Positions 48,660 to 59,178 of a stretch of DNA of 64,000 nt are shown one piece after another. A program made the translations under genes and the position numbers. How positions within the stretch are numbered: position 1 is the first letter of the stretch; the number at the start of each line of letters is the position of its first letter. The DNA lies in NCBI GenBank assembly GCA_037501455.1, contig CM074864.1, forward strand, positions 21,446,001-21,510,000, in the 5' to 3' direction. The notes beneath the pieces are model-generated. The model was not told where the DNA came from, ran no database searches, and saw only the letters and a list, made by a program, of their open reading frames with translations. The DNA is from Lantana camara (Eukaryota; Streptophyta; Magnoliopsida; Lamiales; Verbenaceae).

Positions 48660-49755
48660 GTAGCATCCATGATGATAGGTACCACATCCCCCGACTACAA
48701 GTCTAGTCCACACGTAAAATGGATGATCCAGCATGAACCGGACTCATAGCGAACGGGTGCCAAAATAAAAACTTTCCTAGTTAGGCGGAATCTAACCCTG
48801 TACCAATTAATTCAATACCTTGACCTGTGCAATGCGGAAGCAATTAATCATACTTAATCACAACAAGATCTCACAAGATCTATATAAACAACAATGGGCT
48901 ACACGCCCGAAATCCATATCATAATTCAACAAGCACCTAACAACGGGTTCAGCAAAACATGCAACCTGTCCCGAATAATCAATAACTCAAAAAACAATAA
49001 ATCATGCATTGGCACAGGCTCACTTAAATATATGATACAAATAAACATAATAATTGTGAAATGTGACTCGAGTGTACACATGAGACTCGACACAACCAAA
49101 AGGACTTGACTCCCGCCTAGCACACCTGCAAGAACCGAGAAAAGTGGGAAAGAGGGGTCAGTCTCTAGAAGACTGAGTGAGCAGGAGTTGTACGTATATA
49201 AAATAAGCACATGCAAGTCATAAATCCCAAGCAAAGTTTTATTGAAATTAGTTCCCGAGAAGGGCAAGAAATAGATTAGCAATGCTCGGACTTTATGACT
49301 AATTCATATTAAATTCATTAAGTTCATAATGCATGAATAATCATAATGGCTCGGTGAGTGAGCGTGCATATTCTCCAACCAAACTCCGACCGTGTACAAT
49401 GAACATGACATAATACTTTGAATACATGATCATGCAATAATTAATTATACATGCGAGACATAAAACATGAGACTTAAGCATTTGGGCAATCCGTGTCCCG
49501 GCCTTCCCGCACGGTGCATAACAACAATAACATGAACATAATCATAATCATGAAAATAAGTTCCATCCTTCTCCCTCCATAATGGACGGGCCTGCAGGCC
49601 CGAGCCATTCCATAATAATATCGAGATAGGGGCTCATGACTCCTACCCGCTCCTTCAATGGGTTAACCATCGGCTCAAGAATAACTCACCTTCCACACTA
49701 CACGGTCGCGTGAGAGATTCTCAATGAGTACTTTGTGCAATGGCTTAGCTATACG
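48660..49755 (-). repeat. G 3' LTR fragment
   Basis: Matches 59179-60279 and stops after AGCTATACG, where H sequence begins. About 2.1 kb of LTR is missing. Stem-loop at 49158-49176 (TCAGTCTCTAGAAGACTGA). Confidence 0.9.
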
Positions 49756-49769
49756 GGAGCGACGAGCAT

Positions 49770-52166
49770 ATGGTAGACGGATGTCCGGATAACAGGATGC
49801 CACCACCGGGAGCACAGAGACCACTGATTAGGGCTCGTGCTTATGCTTTGGAGGGTGAGCAGCAGGATGCTGATGTTGATCCAGCCGCGGTAGTTGAAGG
49901 TACCATTTGCATACATGGCACGAACATTCATATGTTGTTTGATCCGGGAGCTACTCACTCCTTTCTTTCGAGTGCTATATCTGTTTCTTTGCCTTTGCCT
50001 GTTTCTCGTTCTTCTGCATGTTATGTGGTTAGTACTCCTTTTGGTGGTAGTTTAGAATCTGATCGGGTGTTCAGAGAGGTTCCGGTGAGCATCGAGGGTC
50101 GAGTTTTCTTGTCAGACTTCATTGAGCTGCCGATGACTTGCTATGGATCTATTCTGGGCATGGATTGGTTGTACAGACATTCTGCCACAGTTGATTGTAG
50201 AGCGAAGAAGGTTCAGTTGGGATCAGATTTGGTAGTAGGTTGGAGTTCCAAGACTGTACCGCTACTTTCTTTTTCTGAAGCTCATAAGTTGGTTCGAGAG
50301 GGAGCCACGGGTTTCATTGCTTATATTCTCAATAAACCCAAGGATCAAAGTAAGCTGGAAGAGACGGAAGTAGTGAAGGAATTTCCCGAGGTTTTTCCTG
50401 AGGAATTGGATTCTTTACCTCCAGAACGGGAAATTGAGTTTGTGATCGATTTGTACCCTAACACAGAGCCGTACTCCAAGACTCCGTATCGTATGGCTCC
50501 GGCCGAGTTGAAAGAGTTGAAGACTCAACTTGATGCGTTGTTGGAGATTGGGTACATTAGACCGAGTTCTTCTCCTTGGGGTGCACCGGTTTTGTTTGTA
50601 AAGAAGAAGGACGGAACCTTGAGAATGTGCATAGACTATAGAGAGTTGAACCGGATGACGATCAAGAACAAGTATCCTCTTCCACAAATCGAGGAGTTGT
50701 TTGACATACTTCAGGGTTCGAAAGTCTATTCGAAACTGGACTTGAGACAAGGATACTACCAGCTGCGTATCCGATCAGGGGATATTTCTAAGACAGGATT
50801 TAACACTCGGTACGGGCATTATGAGTTCGTAGTGATGCCGTTTAGATTGACTAATGCCCCAGCAGCTTTTATGGATATGATGCACAGGATCTTCAGGCCT
50901 TTTCTGGATAAGTTCGTGGTCATTTTTATTGATGATATCCTGGTTTTCTCGAAGTCTGCCGAGGAGCATGCAAGACACCTCCAGTTGGTATTAAGGACTT
51001 TGAAGGAGCATCAGTTGTTTGCCAAGTTCAGCAAGTGTGAGTTCTGGATTGACAGGGTGTCATTCTTGGGTCACGTGATTTCGGGCAACGGTTTGGAAGT
51101 CGATCCTTCCAAGATTGAGTCGGTTTTGAAGTGGGAGAAACCTAGGAATGCCTCTGAGATTAGGAGTTTCTTGGGATTAGCAGGTTATTACCGGAGGTTT
51201 GTTAAGGATTTCTCCAAGTTAGCAGCTCCTTTAACCCGGTTGACGAAGAAGAATGTGAAATTTGATTGGAATGAAGATTGTGAGAAGAGTTTCACTTTCT
51301 TGAAGGAAAAGTTAGTGTCTGCTCCAGTGTTAGCCCTTCCGGAAGGTTCTGAAGGATATGCTGTTTATACGGATGCTTCCAAGGAAGGCTTGGGATGTGT
51401 GTTGACTCAGAAGGGTAAGGTAATTGCTTATGCATCCCGAAAGTTGAAAGAGCATGAAAAGAATTATCCGACACATGATCTTGAGCTTGCTGCCGTAGTC
51501 TTTGCACTTGGAAAGTGGAGACATTATTTGTACGGGGTATCTTTCGAGATTTTCACCGACCACAAAAGCCTCCAGTATTTATTCACTCAGAAGGATTTGA
51601 ATATGAGGCAACGGCGTTGGATGGAAAGGTTGGAAGATTATGATTGCACGATCAAGTACCATCCCGACAAAGCCAACGTGGTCGCCGATGCACTTAGTAG
51701 GAAGGCTAGTGTGTCGAGCTTGGAAGTGGGTGAAAGTAGTGGAATCGAGCCAATTGTTTTAAAGGCTCGAGTTTCTAATATTTCGGTCCAGCCAGAATTG
51801 AAGCACAGGTTGTTTGAGGCTCAGAGTACAGATTTGGAAGTTCAGAGATTGGTAGCTAAGACAAGAGCTGATCCAGAGTGTCCATTCGGGTTCGATAAAA
51901 CCGGCCTTCTTCGTTTCAAGAACCGAGTGGTTGTACCCGAAGAGTTGAAACGGGTGTTGCTTGAGGAAGCTCACAGATCGGCTTATTCTATCCACCCCGG
52001 AGGAAATAAGATGTATAAGGACTTAAGGCAATATTATTGGTGGTGTGGATTGAAGAAAGATGTGGTCGAGTTTGTGAAGCATTGTCTCACTTGTCAGAAA
52101 GTGAAAGCCGAGCATCAGAAACCGGGAGGTCTTCTTCAGCCGTTACCTATTCCTGAGTGGAAGTAG
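49770..52166 (+). CDS. pol: Gag end, protease, reverse transcriptase, RNase H and integrase zinc domain of element H (partial, interrupted by a stop)
   Basis: Open frame of 798 residues from the first ATG; the frame also runs upstream to the junction at 49756, so this ATG is not the true start. Residues 1-5, with the preceding His codon, form the last H-x4-C half of a gag zinc knuckle. The retropepsin motif DPGATHSF has Asp at residue 58, followed by LGMDW at about 129-133. Reverse transcriptase covers about 200-430: LDLRQGYYQ (Asp324) and FIDD (Asp388 and Asp389). RNase H covers about 505-645: YTDAS (Asp534), LELAAVVF (Glu572), FTDHKSL (Asp597) and VADALSR (Asp640). The integrase zinc domain has His735, His742, Cys772 and Cys775. 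Defects: a TAG at 52164-52166 cuts it off from the integrase core in the same frame, and residue 359 is Arg in MPFRLTNAP, where glycine is usual. It is probably inactive. Confidence 0.93.
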   Translation: MVDGCPDNRMPPPGAQRPLIRARAYALEGEQQDADVDPAAVVEGTICIHGTNIHMLFDPGATHSFLSSAISVSLPLPVSRSSACYVVSTPFGGSLESDRVFREVPVSIEGRVFLSDFIELPMTCYGSILGMDWLYRHSATVDCRAKKVQLGSDLVVGWSSKTVPLLSFSEAHKLVREGATGFIAYILNKPKDQSKLEETEVVKEFPEVFPEELDSLPPEREIEFVIDLYPNTEPYSKTPYRMAPAELKELKTQLDALLEIGYIRPSSSPWGAPVLFVKKKDGTLRMCIDYRELNRMTIKNKYPLPQIEELFDILQGSKVYSKLDLRQGYYQLRIRSGDISKTGFNTRYGHYEFVVMPFRLTNAPAAFMDMMHRIFRPFLDKFVVIFIDDILVFSKSAEEHARHLQLVLRTLKEHQLFAKFSKCEFWIDRVSFLGHVISGNGLEVDPSKIESVLKWEKPRNASEIRSFLGLAGYYRRFVKDFSKLAAPLTRLTKKNVKFDWNEDCEKSFTFLKEKLVSAPVLALPEGSEGYAVYTDASKEGLGCVLTQKGKVIAYASRKLKEHEKNYPTHDLELAAVVFALGKWRHYLYGVSFEIFTDHKSLQYLFTQKDLNMRQRRWMERLEDYDCTIKYHPDKANVVADALSRKASVSSLEVGESSGIEPIVLKARVSNISVQPELKHRLFEAQSTDLEVQRLVAKTRADPECPFGFDKTGLLRFKNRVVVPEELKRVLLEEAHRSAYSIHPGGNKMYKDLRQYYWWCGLKKDVVEFVKHCLTCQKVKAEHQKPGGLLQPLPIPEWK

Positions 52167-52172
52167 GACCAG

Positions 52173-53264
52173 GTGACGATGGATTTCGTGTCCGGATTAC
52201 CTAAAGTGAAAGGTGGATTTGATGGGATTTGGGTGATTGTGGACCGTTTGACGAAGTCTGCACATTTTCTGCCGGTTCGGATGTCGTATAAGATTCGCAA
52301 GCTAGCTGAGCTTTATAACCGGGAGATTGTTAGACTTCACGGGATTCCGATTAGTATCGTTTCAGATAGAGATCCACGGTTCACTTCGAGGTTGTGGCGT
52401 GAATTGCAAGAGGTTTTGGGTACGAAGCTTCAGTTTAGTACAGCTTTTCATCCTCAGACGGATGGTCAGTCCGAGAGATTAATAAGGTATCTCGAGGACT
52501 TGCTTCGAGCTTGTTCTTTGGATTTTCAGTCTTCTTGGCATGATCAGCTACCTCTGATTGAGTTCGCGTACAACAACAGTTTTCAGGCTTCGATTGGAAT
52601 GGCACCGTATGAGCTACTTTATGGACGGAAGTGTCGTTCTCCGTTGTTCTTTGACTTGGAAGAGTGGAAATGGACTAAGCAGGAAGGTGTTAAGAAAGGT
52701 GAGAAATTGGAAAAACCTTCCAAGGCTGTTGAAGCTATGATTGAGAAAGTCCAACTAATAAAACAACGGATGAAATCAGCTCAGGACAGACAGAAGAGCT
52801 ACGCCGATCGTCGCAGAAGGGATCTCGAGTTTGAGGTTGGAGACCGGGTATTCTTGAAGGCGTCTCCACGTAAAGGATTTGCTCGGATTGGGAAAGGGGG
52901 TAAACTTAAACCTCGTTATTTAGGTCCTTATGAGATTTTGGAAAGAATTGGAGAAGTTGCTTACAGATTGGACCTACCACCGAGCCTCACGGGGATTCAT
53001 AATGTATTTCACGTGTCTCAGCTGAGGAAATACTACCCCGATGAAACCGAGATCATTCCTGTTAAAGAAGTGGAATTGGAACCGAGTCTTACCTTTGTTC
53101 AGAAACCGGTTAAGATATTGGATAAGAAGTTTCAGGAATTAAGAAACCGGAGGATTCCCATGGTTAAGGTTCTCTGGAGAAGTGATAAGACCGAAGAAGC
53201 CACGTGGGAGACCGAAGACAAAATGAGACGGTTCCATCCAGAGTTGTTCCTTTCCGATCAGTGA
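52173..53264 (+). CDS. pol: Integrase core and chromodomain-like tail of element H
   Basis: A 363-residue frame, in the same frame as the upstream pol and separated from it by a single TAG; the ATG is simply the first Met after the stop, not a natural start. The catalytic triad is Asp4, Asp65 (SDRDPRF) and Glu101 (QSERLI), with 35 residues between the last two, as in DD35E integrases. A GPY motif lies at about 252-260 (YLGPYEILERIG). The C-terminus (about 310-360, ending in VKVLWRSDKTEEATWE and FHPELF) resembles the chromodomain tail of Tekay/Del chromoviruses, thought to guide integration to marked chromatin. The TGA stop at 53262-53264 overlaps the hairpin that precedes the PPT. Confidence 0.92.
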   Translation: MTMDFVSGLPKVKGGFDGIWVIVDRLTKSAHFLPVRMSYKIRKLAELYNREIVRLHGIPISIVSDRDPRFTSRLWRELQEVLGTKLQFSTAFHPQTDGQSERLIRYLEDLLRACSLDFQSSWHDQLPLIEFAYNNSFQASIGMAPYELLYGRKCRSPLFFDLEEWKWTKQEGVKKGEKLEKPSKAVEAMIEKVQLIKQRMKSAQDRQKSYADRRRRDLEFEVGDRVFLKASPRKGFARIGKGGKLKPRYLGPYEILERIGEVAYRLDLPPSLTGIHNVFHVSQLRKYYPDETEIIPVKEVELEPSLTFVQKPVKILDKKFQELRNRRIPMVKVLWRSDKTEEATWETEDKMRRFHPELFLSDQ

Positions 53265-53281
53265 ATCTGGGGACCAGATTC
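53263..53281 (+). other. Hairpin next to the PPT of H
   Basis: GAATCTGGGGACCAGATTC with perfect 6-bp arms, overlapping the pol stop codon. Compared with A (GAATCC/GGATTC), both members of one base pair are changed, which suggests selection for pairing. Confidence 0.7.
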
Positions 53282-53285
53282 TTAT

Positions 53286-53298
53286 AAGGAGGGAGGAT
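53286..53298 (+). other. PPT of H
   Basis: AAGGAGGGAGGAT immediately before the 3' LTR start TGTAACGCCCC. Confidence 0.9.
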
Positions 53299-55814
53299 TG
53301 TAACGCCCCAGCTTTCGGCAATTCAGGTATGAACGACACGTGTGCGTTTGAGAGTTGTAATTTAATTATTAATTGATCATTTAATTCATTTTTCTATCAT
53401 GACATAATTTTATAAAATTATATTCTTAATATTTTCTTGAAAATTCATATCATATCATATTTTTCGGATTTATTGAACGTGAATGCAATGTGAAATATTT
53501 TCTCGAATGTGATTCATTTCTTTTATGTCCTTAATTGTTCATTTGCATGATTATGGGATCTAATTGAATTGGACCTAATTGATCGTTTAATATGGGACTT
53601 AAACCTCATTGCATAACTTAACAAATGAAGGGATTTAATTGCAAATTGGACATCTTTTTCCTTCTCTTTAGCAGCAACATCACGTACCATTTGCTTCTTT
53701 CTTCATACAAAATATTTCTTCCTTGTTCTTGCTTCCCATTTCAACCGATCAAAACCCTCACTTTGAAGAGAGGAGATTTCATCCATTCAAGCTAATATTT
53801 GTGGGATTTGTGACCATACAAGCATCATCAACATCATTTCATCATCTTAGCCTTCATTTCTCCCATTTGAGGTAATTATGGAGATTGGTTGATTTTATTG
53901 AATATGTATGATATATAGGGCTTTGTAATGGCTTGAATGAATTGTGTATTTGTTGTTGGAAATATGTTTGTGATCATTAAGCTTGAGTTTGATGCATATA
54001 ACTTGTGATTTATGGACTTGAAGCATGAATGAGTGTGGGGGTTTCAAATGATGGATTATTGATGATCTAACTTGGAGTCAAGTGTTTTTATGGATTGTTA
54101 TTGATCAAAATGCATGTTAGAATAATTATTGTATCATATATTCACATTTGAACTTGGCTTGATGCCATTTTTATGGTTGTTTGTTGCTTTGCCATGGCTG
54201 CTCTGTTCTGTTCTGCATTTACAGCAGCTCACGTATTCTGGGAACGGCCCTTCCCAGCTCCAGTTCAAAACTGGAACGGCCGTTCCCATGATGCTGAGTT
54301 AGGCCAGCGAGACTGGGAACGGTCGTTCCCACTTTGGCCTATGAGCCGGAACGGCCCTTCCCAGCCAAAACGCGTTTTAAATTAAAAACGTTGGCGCGTT
54401 TTCTTCGAGCCATGGGAACGGCCCTTCCCATTTTCAAAGGGAAGCCGGAACGGCCGTTCCCGTAGTCCAGAAAGTGCAAAAATTCACTGCATAAAATTTC
54501 ATTTTCCGCACCTCGATCCGACGGCTTCCTTGACCCCTAATTGCTATTATATGACTGATTACATGTCGAAACGTGATATTTTTATGGTGCATTGTATTTT
54601 TCCCGTCGTTTCGTTGCATTTTGCCGTTCGTCATATTTGGTACATTTTGAGTCGTGTTTCACGGACAATTGTCTTTCTTGCACAGACCAGCTTCCTGGTG
54701 ACGAGGAGCAGGCCCCGTGAGCTGTTTCCTTGGATTATTTTGGGTCGTTCAGGTGAGGTTTAATTTTAGATACGTAGGACCCGTACAACCCTATGTGAAG
54801 TTTTAAGCCAAAACCTATATTTATACTTATAGTTTTCAAATGAGATTGGTTTTCAAATGTTTTATCGAACTATTGAAGGAATTGATTGATTGATTGATTG
54901 ATTGGGCGAGTATTGTATTGCACTGTGGGCCCGAGGGTAGTGACTCGAGCCAACCGGGAAAGCATGGGCTGACGGGTAACTCGGGAGCTATCCTCACCAA
55001 ATTAGGATGACCCCTGAACCCCCTAGGAGATTAGGGCGGGGAAGGAGTTCCGGGCTTAGGGATTCATGTACCCTCTGCCCAGATTGATTGGATGGTGGGG
55101 CCTTGCAATCCCACCATCACCCGGAGGAAGAAGGCGTTATTGAAACTGCTAATTGTGCACATTAATGAATTGCTTGATCACCTAATCACCTAATAATTGA
55201 TTGATTGATTGTACACAGTCGGTGTAAGGTTGGAGAATTGCCCCACTCGCCGGGCCACTATTGATTGAATTGAATTGATTGAATTGAAATTGGAATAGTT
55301 GTAATCTCGGGCGATAGTATCTCTTTTAACCTATTAAATCGTATTGTTTTCCAAAATTATTACCCGAGGTTATAACTTGCATGTATGTGCGCTTATATTT
55401 ATTTATACCCCTCGCTCAGTCTGTGTTGGATTGACACCTCAATTTTTCAGTGTTTTGCAGGGCGTGCTAGGCGGGAATTTAGAGTCATGTGGTCTTTAAA
55501 TTTTGGTCTAGCACACTTCATTCCCACATTTTGTATGTATAGCTATTTGGGAGATGTTAATGTATTGATAGTGTGAACGTTGGTACCTATAAGTAAATAA
55601 ATAAATATGGTATCTAATGAATGTTATTGCTTCCGCTTTTTAATACTCTGACTTGATTGTTGGTCGGTTTTAAATTGAGGGTACCCGCCTAGCCTTGAGT
55701 CATTTTATTGTCTCCCGTTCGCTATCGCTTTGATTCATGTATGGATTGGCCATTTCATATGTGGATTGGAGCTATAGTGCGGGGGATGTGGTGCCTGGCA
55801 TTCCGGGTGCTACA
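53299..55814 (+). repeat. 3' LTR of H
   Basis: A 2516-bp LTR from TGTAACGCCCCAGC to GGGTGCTACA. Palindrome cluster at 54240-54460, an AAAACGCGTTTT dyad at 54367-54378, an (ATTG)6-like microsatellite at 54881-54904 and stem-loop at 55416-55434 (TCAGTC...GATTGA). It parallels D throughout and resembles B in its first 50 bp and around 54480-54560, so H, D and B belong to one wider clade. Confidence 0.93.
54240..54460. promoter_or_regulatory. Palindrome cluster in LTR H (6 sites)
   Basis: Sites at 54240-54255, 54273-54286, 54315-54330, 54348-54361, 54414-54429 and 54447-54460: GGGAACGGCCCTTCCC, GGAACGGCCGTTCC, GGGAACGGTCGTTCCC and variants. Same arms as in B, although B is non-coding and in the opposite orientation. 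Located 0.94-1.16 kb from the LTR 5' end. Confidence 0.8.
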
Positions 55815-55904
55815 TGAAGTCACGACCCTTAACTCACCGGAACTTACCCACTCGAAAAACTAAACTAAGCGAGAGCAAGTTAAACAAGTAGCAAACAATA
55901 ACAA

Positions 55905-56038
55905 GAGAGAACCTCGTCTCTCAAACAAGTAACGAGAGAGCCCCGTCTCTCAAAAAAGCAAAGAGAGAGCCCCGTCTCTCAAATAAGCAAAGAGAGAACC
56001 CCGTCTCCCGAACAAACAACGAGAGAGCCCCGTCTCTC
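55905..56038 (-). repeat. Hairpin array of G (five units)
   Basis: GAGAGANCCCCGTCTCTC-type units, one with ACCTCG in the loop and one ending CTCCC; the rest keep perfect arms. Confidence 0.77.
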
Positions 56039-56940
56039 AAACAAGCAAAGAGAGAGAAACTCTAAACACATCACAAAAGGCTCAACACCCCAAGGCACAA
56101 AGCAAGCACCAATGCACACATATGGTCACGTTACACACAAGCACACAAGAAGCAATCAATACAATTAGTAATCAGGACAGATAGCATCACAAAATTGTTC
56201 AAGTTACAGTTGCATGTATGTATATGCCATGAATGTTTGATGTACCGTTCACCGAAGAATTAAAATTGATGATGATCTTGTTGCTTGTGTGAATGCTTTA
56301 TCCTGTGATTAAGTTATTTCTCGGCTTCTTTCTTATACCCCTGGCACGTGCCCGATCCTCAATTAATTCCGTCTTCCGAATGATTCGATTCTTAATCACT
56401 TTTCTCAAGTAGGGTGCTATCAACTATAATCCAAACAACCCACTTTTCCTAATAAGTTATATTTGGTGAACTCAGATGCTCGAGTTAACCCGCCACTAGC
56501 TTGAATTATGGTTTCTAATCCTAGAGTTATCTTCGGCACTCCTTACTTTATTTTTTCCTCATTCTTCCTCATCCCATCATCTTTGGCATTCAATAACCAT
56601 CATTCCAATTCAATCCTTTTAAGTATTGGGAGATTGAGTTCTTACTTCTCTTATTGAAAGGAGTCGGCGTAAGCAACCATCTTTCATACCTTTCCCACTC
56701 GTGGACAAATCCTTAAACATCCTCGAGCTTGCATCTTCAATACTTGAGGTATCAATCCCTTCCAATGTGCCCCAAAGCTCTTATCATCTCAACTTTAAAT
56801 TTCATCATTTTCTAAGATTTTCCAACTTACTCCTTATTGCTTTCGTAAATTCATATTGCCTGCTAAAACTTGCACATTCATTGCTTCCACTTGAAGTAAC
56901 TTCCTTGGCATGACCTAGAATTTGAATTTATGCCAAGGTC

Positions 56941-56957
56941 GTGCTCTCCCCCTTAAG
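56941..56957 (-). other. Central PPT-like tract (G)
   Basis: Minus strand CTTAAGGGGGAGAGCAC, matching the A tract at 5993-6006 although the surrounding sequence has diverged. Confidence 0.5.
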
Positions 56958-59157
56958 AATTTTCTCCGCTTTTATTTGTTATCTTGATCTACTACTTCTT
57001 TATCTGAACTCTTCGACTTCTTCAAGAATCATCTTACTTGGAATGAATGGTCCCGATTATGTGATGTTTTCGGTGTTCTTATCCCCATTCACTTGAGGTG
57101 ATTAGTTAGGATAGCAATTACGTCCCTTTCAACCTAACTTCGATTCAATTCCTAACTTTTCAAAGTCTTCCATTATATCCTCGTCGCTACTTGGCAACCG
57201 AAACTCATCCATCGACCCAAACTTACTTGTTTAATATAGTACGCGGAGTATGAGTTGAGGAAGACTTCCTATCAAGCAAACATCAAGCTATGCATGCCGG
57301 GTAAGAATGCTCGATGCATGTAGCACCTTATCAACAATTAAAGTATGCATCACATTTAAGCAATTATATCAATTAAACACAATGTAAGGAAATTAAATAA
57401 TTTAACGTAGTGAATGATACACGTGCCAGGAATGCAAGTACCTTTCACCATAAAGATAAGCTTTAGTCCAACCCTTGTCCTTTGCTCTTGAATTTGTTGA
57501 TCCTTGTTTGTTTAACCACGGTCTTCCAAGTTTCCTTAGCTTTCTTGTATAAGGTAGTGTGTTCCCACGGTCCAAGTTATTATTTAAACCCAAATCCTAT
57601 ATCCACGGAACCAAACTTTTGATCTTTTTCAAATTCTAATTCCAATTTATTAAAGTCTTCTTCAGGGTCATTACCTTAATTGGAGTTATCTTATCCTATC
57701 CTTTGTGAATTTATACGGAGAAATGAACTCTCATCTTCCATGATTAAGTAATCCGATTTCTTCCACTGCAATCCGAATACCGAACTTAAATGTCAACTCT
57801 GGTGTCTTGACTTCCCATGGCCTCCCAAAGTTCTTTGTATCGACTTGTGTTTCTCCATAGTCCGAAATTTCGTGATTCTTGAATCTAAATTCTTCTTGAT
57901 CAAAGTCCTTAATTTGTCTCTTGTAATTCAAGTTGGTTGAATGACTCGTGTTCCAATTGTTTACACTTGGCCACATAATTTTCTTCCAAAAGCTCTTTGC
58001 CTTTCTTTGTTGCTCCATATCTTCCAATTCGACCTCACAACTCGACAATTCAGCTTGGATCTGAAAAATAATTTTAATCCGACCGAAGGTAGATCTTTTA
58101 ACATTGGTATCTCTCATGGATTTAAAATCCCCACGTTGATTAGTTCTCTTTGATTCCTTCCCGATTCAATGACCATCTTATTCGAAACCTAAAGCATCCT
58201 AATCCAATTTCTTCCATTCCGATTCAAATGCTGAATTTGAAGGTCAATTTGGTTATCTTGGCTTCTCATGGTTTTCCTTAACTATCCCTTCCGTTCTACC
58301 ACTTGTTATTTTCAGTAATTCAAAATGGTTTAGCCTCTAAACTCTTTTCAACCGATATGAACCTTATCTCTCAATTCGAATATCCCGATTCATGTCTTTC
58401 TTTCTGATCTCTTTCATTTCAAAATGCAATCTCCGTACCTCGAACTTAATCTCTCAGTCTTCGATTCCAATTCAAATCACTCCCCTTTAGCCCTCTAGAA
58501 CCTTAACTCTAGAACCATGAAAATTCTCTTCTTCGATCCATTTCAATTCGAACATTAAATCCTGGTACCTTCAAGTCTGCTCTTCACTTCTTTCTTGAAT
58601 TAACGGGCCTCTTGAACTTGATCAATCAACTTCGTTTGTGGGGTAGGAGCGTGTGTTTGTTTGGGGTCATAACATCACACTCTCGTACCGTTACCTCAAC
58701 CATAACCATCTTCTTGCGTGATTTAATTCTCATCTCGGCTTGAACTCCTTAGCTATAATCCCGTCATAAGAACCACCAATTACCCGAATTCTTCTTAACC
58801 TCCGGAGCCTGCTTCAAATCACCCATGTCCATAATGAATACTTGTAGTATACGGTTGTTATTTAAGAATTTGGCCGTGGTTTGATGTCGTGATAGCAACC
58901 TATAAATCACAACTCAACTCAAATATAAATGCATGCGAGTTATTATATGCCTATGTCACATAATTATCATCAAAACACGTATGGATGAAAAATGCAACAC
59001 ATAATTCAACAAAATTTAAATTTCAACATAAACTTCATCAAACTTTTCAATAATACATGCTCATGATCAATGCGGTGCGCACGTTGACACGTTTTTCCTA
59101 AGCAGTTCAACCTATACCTGACATGACACGACGCTAGAGACCCCGGTTTTGCAACCG

Positions 59158-59170
59158 GGCTCTGATACCA
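59158..59170 (-). other. Primer-binding site of G
   Basis: Minus strand TGGTATCAGAGCC, 8 nt from the 5' LTR that starts at 59179. Confidence 0.92.
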
Positions 59171-59178
59171 CCTTAGGA

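Larger units (their letters stand above)
49756..55814 (+). mobile_element. Ty3/gypsy chromovirus H (Tekay/Del-like), 5'-truncated
   Basis: Contains the end of gag, protease, RT, RNase H, integrase, hairpin, PPT and a complete 3' LTR. The 5' LTR, PBS and most of gag are gone: the left edge is a deletion junction with G, while the right edge is an intact LTR end inside the G internal region. The integrase tail and the HHCC-type region resemble the Tekay/Del clade of plant chromoviruses. This is the only source of retrotransposon enzymes in the window, although it is broken. Confidence 0.92.
55815..59178 (-). mobile_element. Residual internal region of G, non-coding
   Basis: Begins at the H insertion point (TGAAGTCACGACCC, parallel to B at about 20602), so the PPT-proximal part is lost. 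It keeps a hairpin array (55905-56038), a central PPT-like tract (56941-56957), a TACCGTTCACCG block (about 56242) shared with A and B, and the PBS (59158-59170). The 128-codon minus-strand frame 57731-58117 has no recognisable motif and overlaps an opposite-strand frame, so I do not call it a gene. Confidence 0.82.

Noticed and set aside
48926..49282. Hydrophobic 118-codon minus-strand frame, with a 102-codon counterpart at 59449-59757
   Set aside because: Both lie in the G LTRs across the conserved stem-loop; similarity is explained by LTR duplication and there is no recognisable domain.
48660..49755. Solo LTR of G
   Set aside because: The LTR is broken at 49755 and G's internal region and second LTR follow H, with matching GTCTA duplications at the outer ends.
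55905..56038. CRISPR-like array (short palindromic repeats with spacers)
   Set aside because: Units are adjacent to degenerate A/C-rich spacers of 10-15 bp, lie inside a plant retrotransposon, and no cas genes are present.
57731..58117. 128-codon minus-strand frame inside element G
   Set aside because: No motif, overlapped by an opposite-strand frame, and the corresponding regions of A and B are not open in that frame. A decayed gene cannot be fully excluded.
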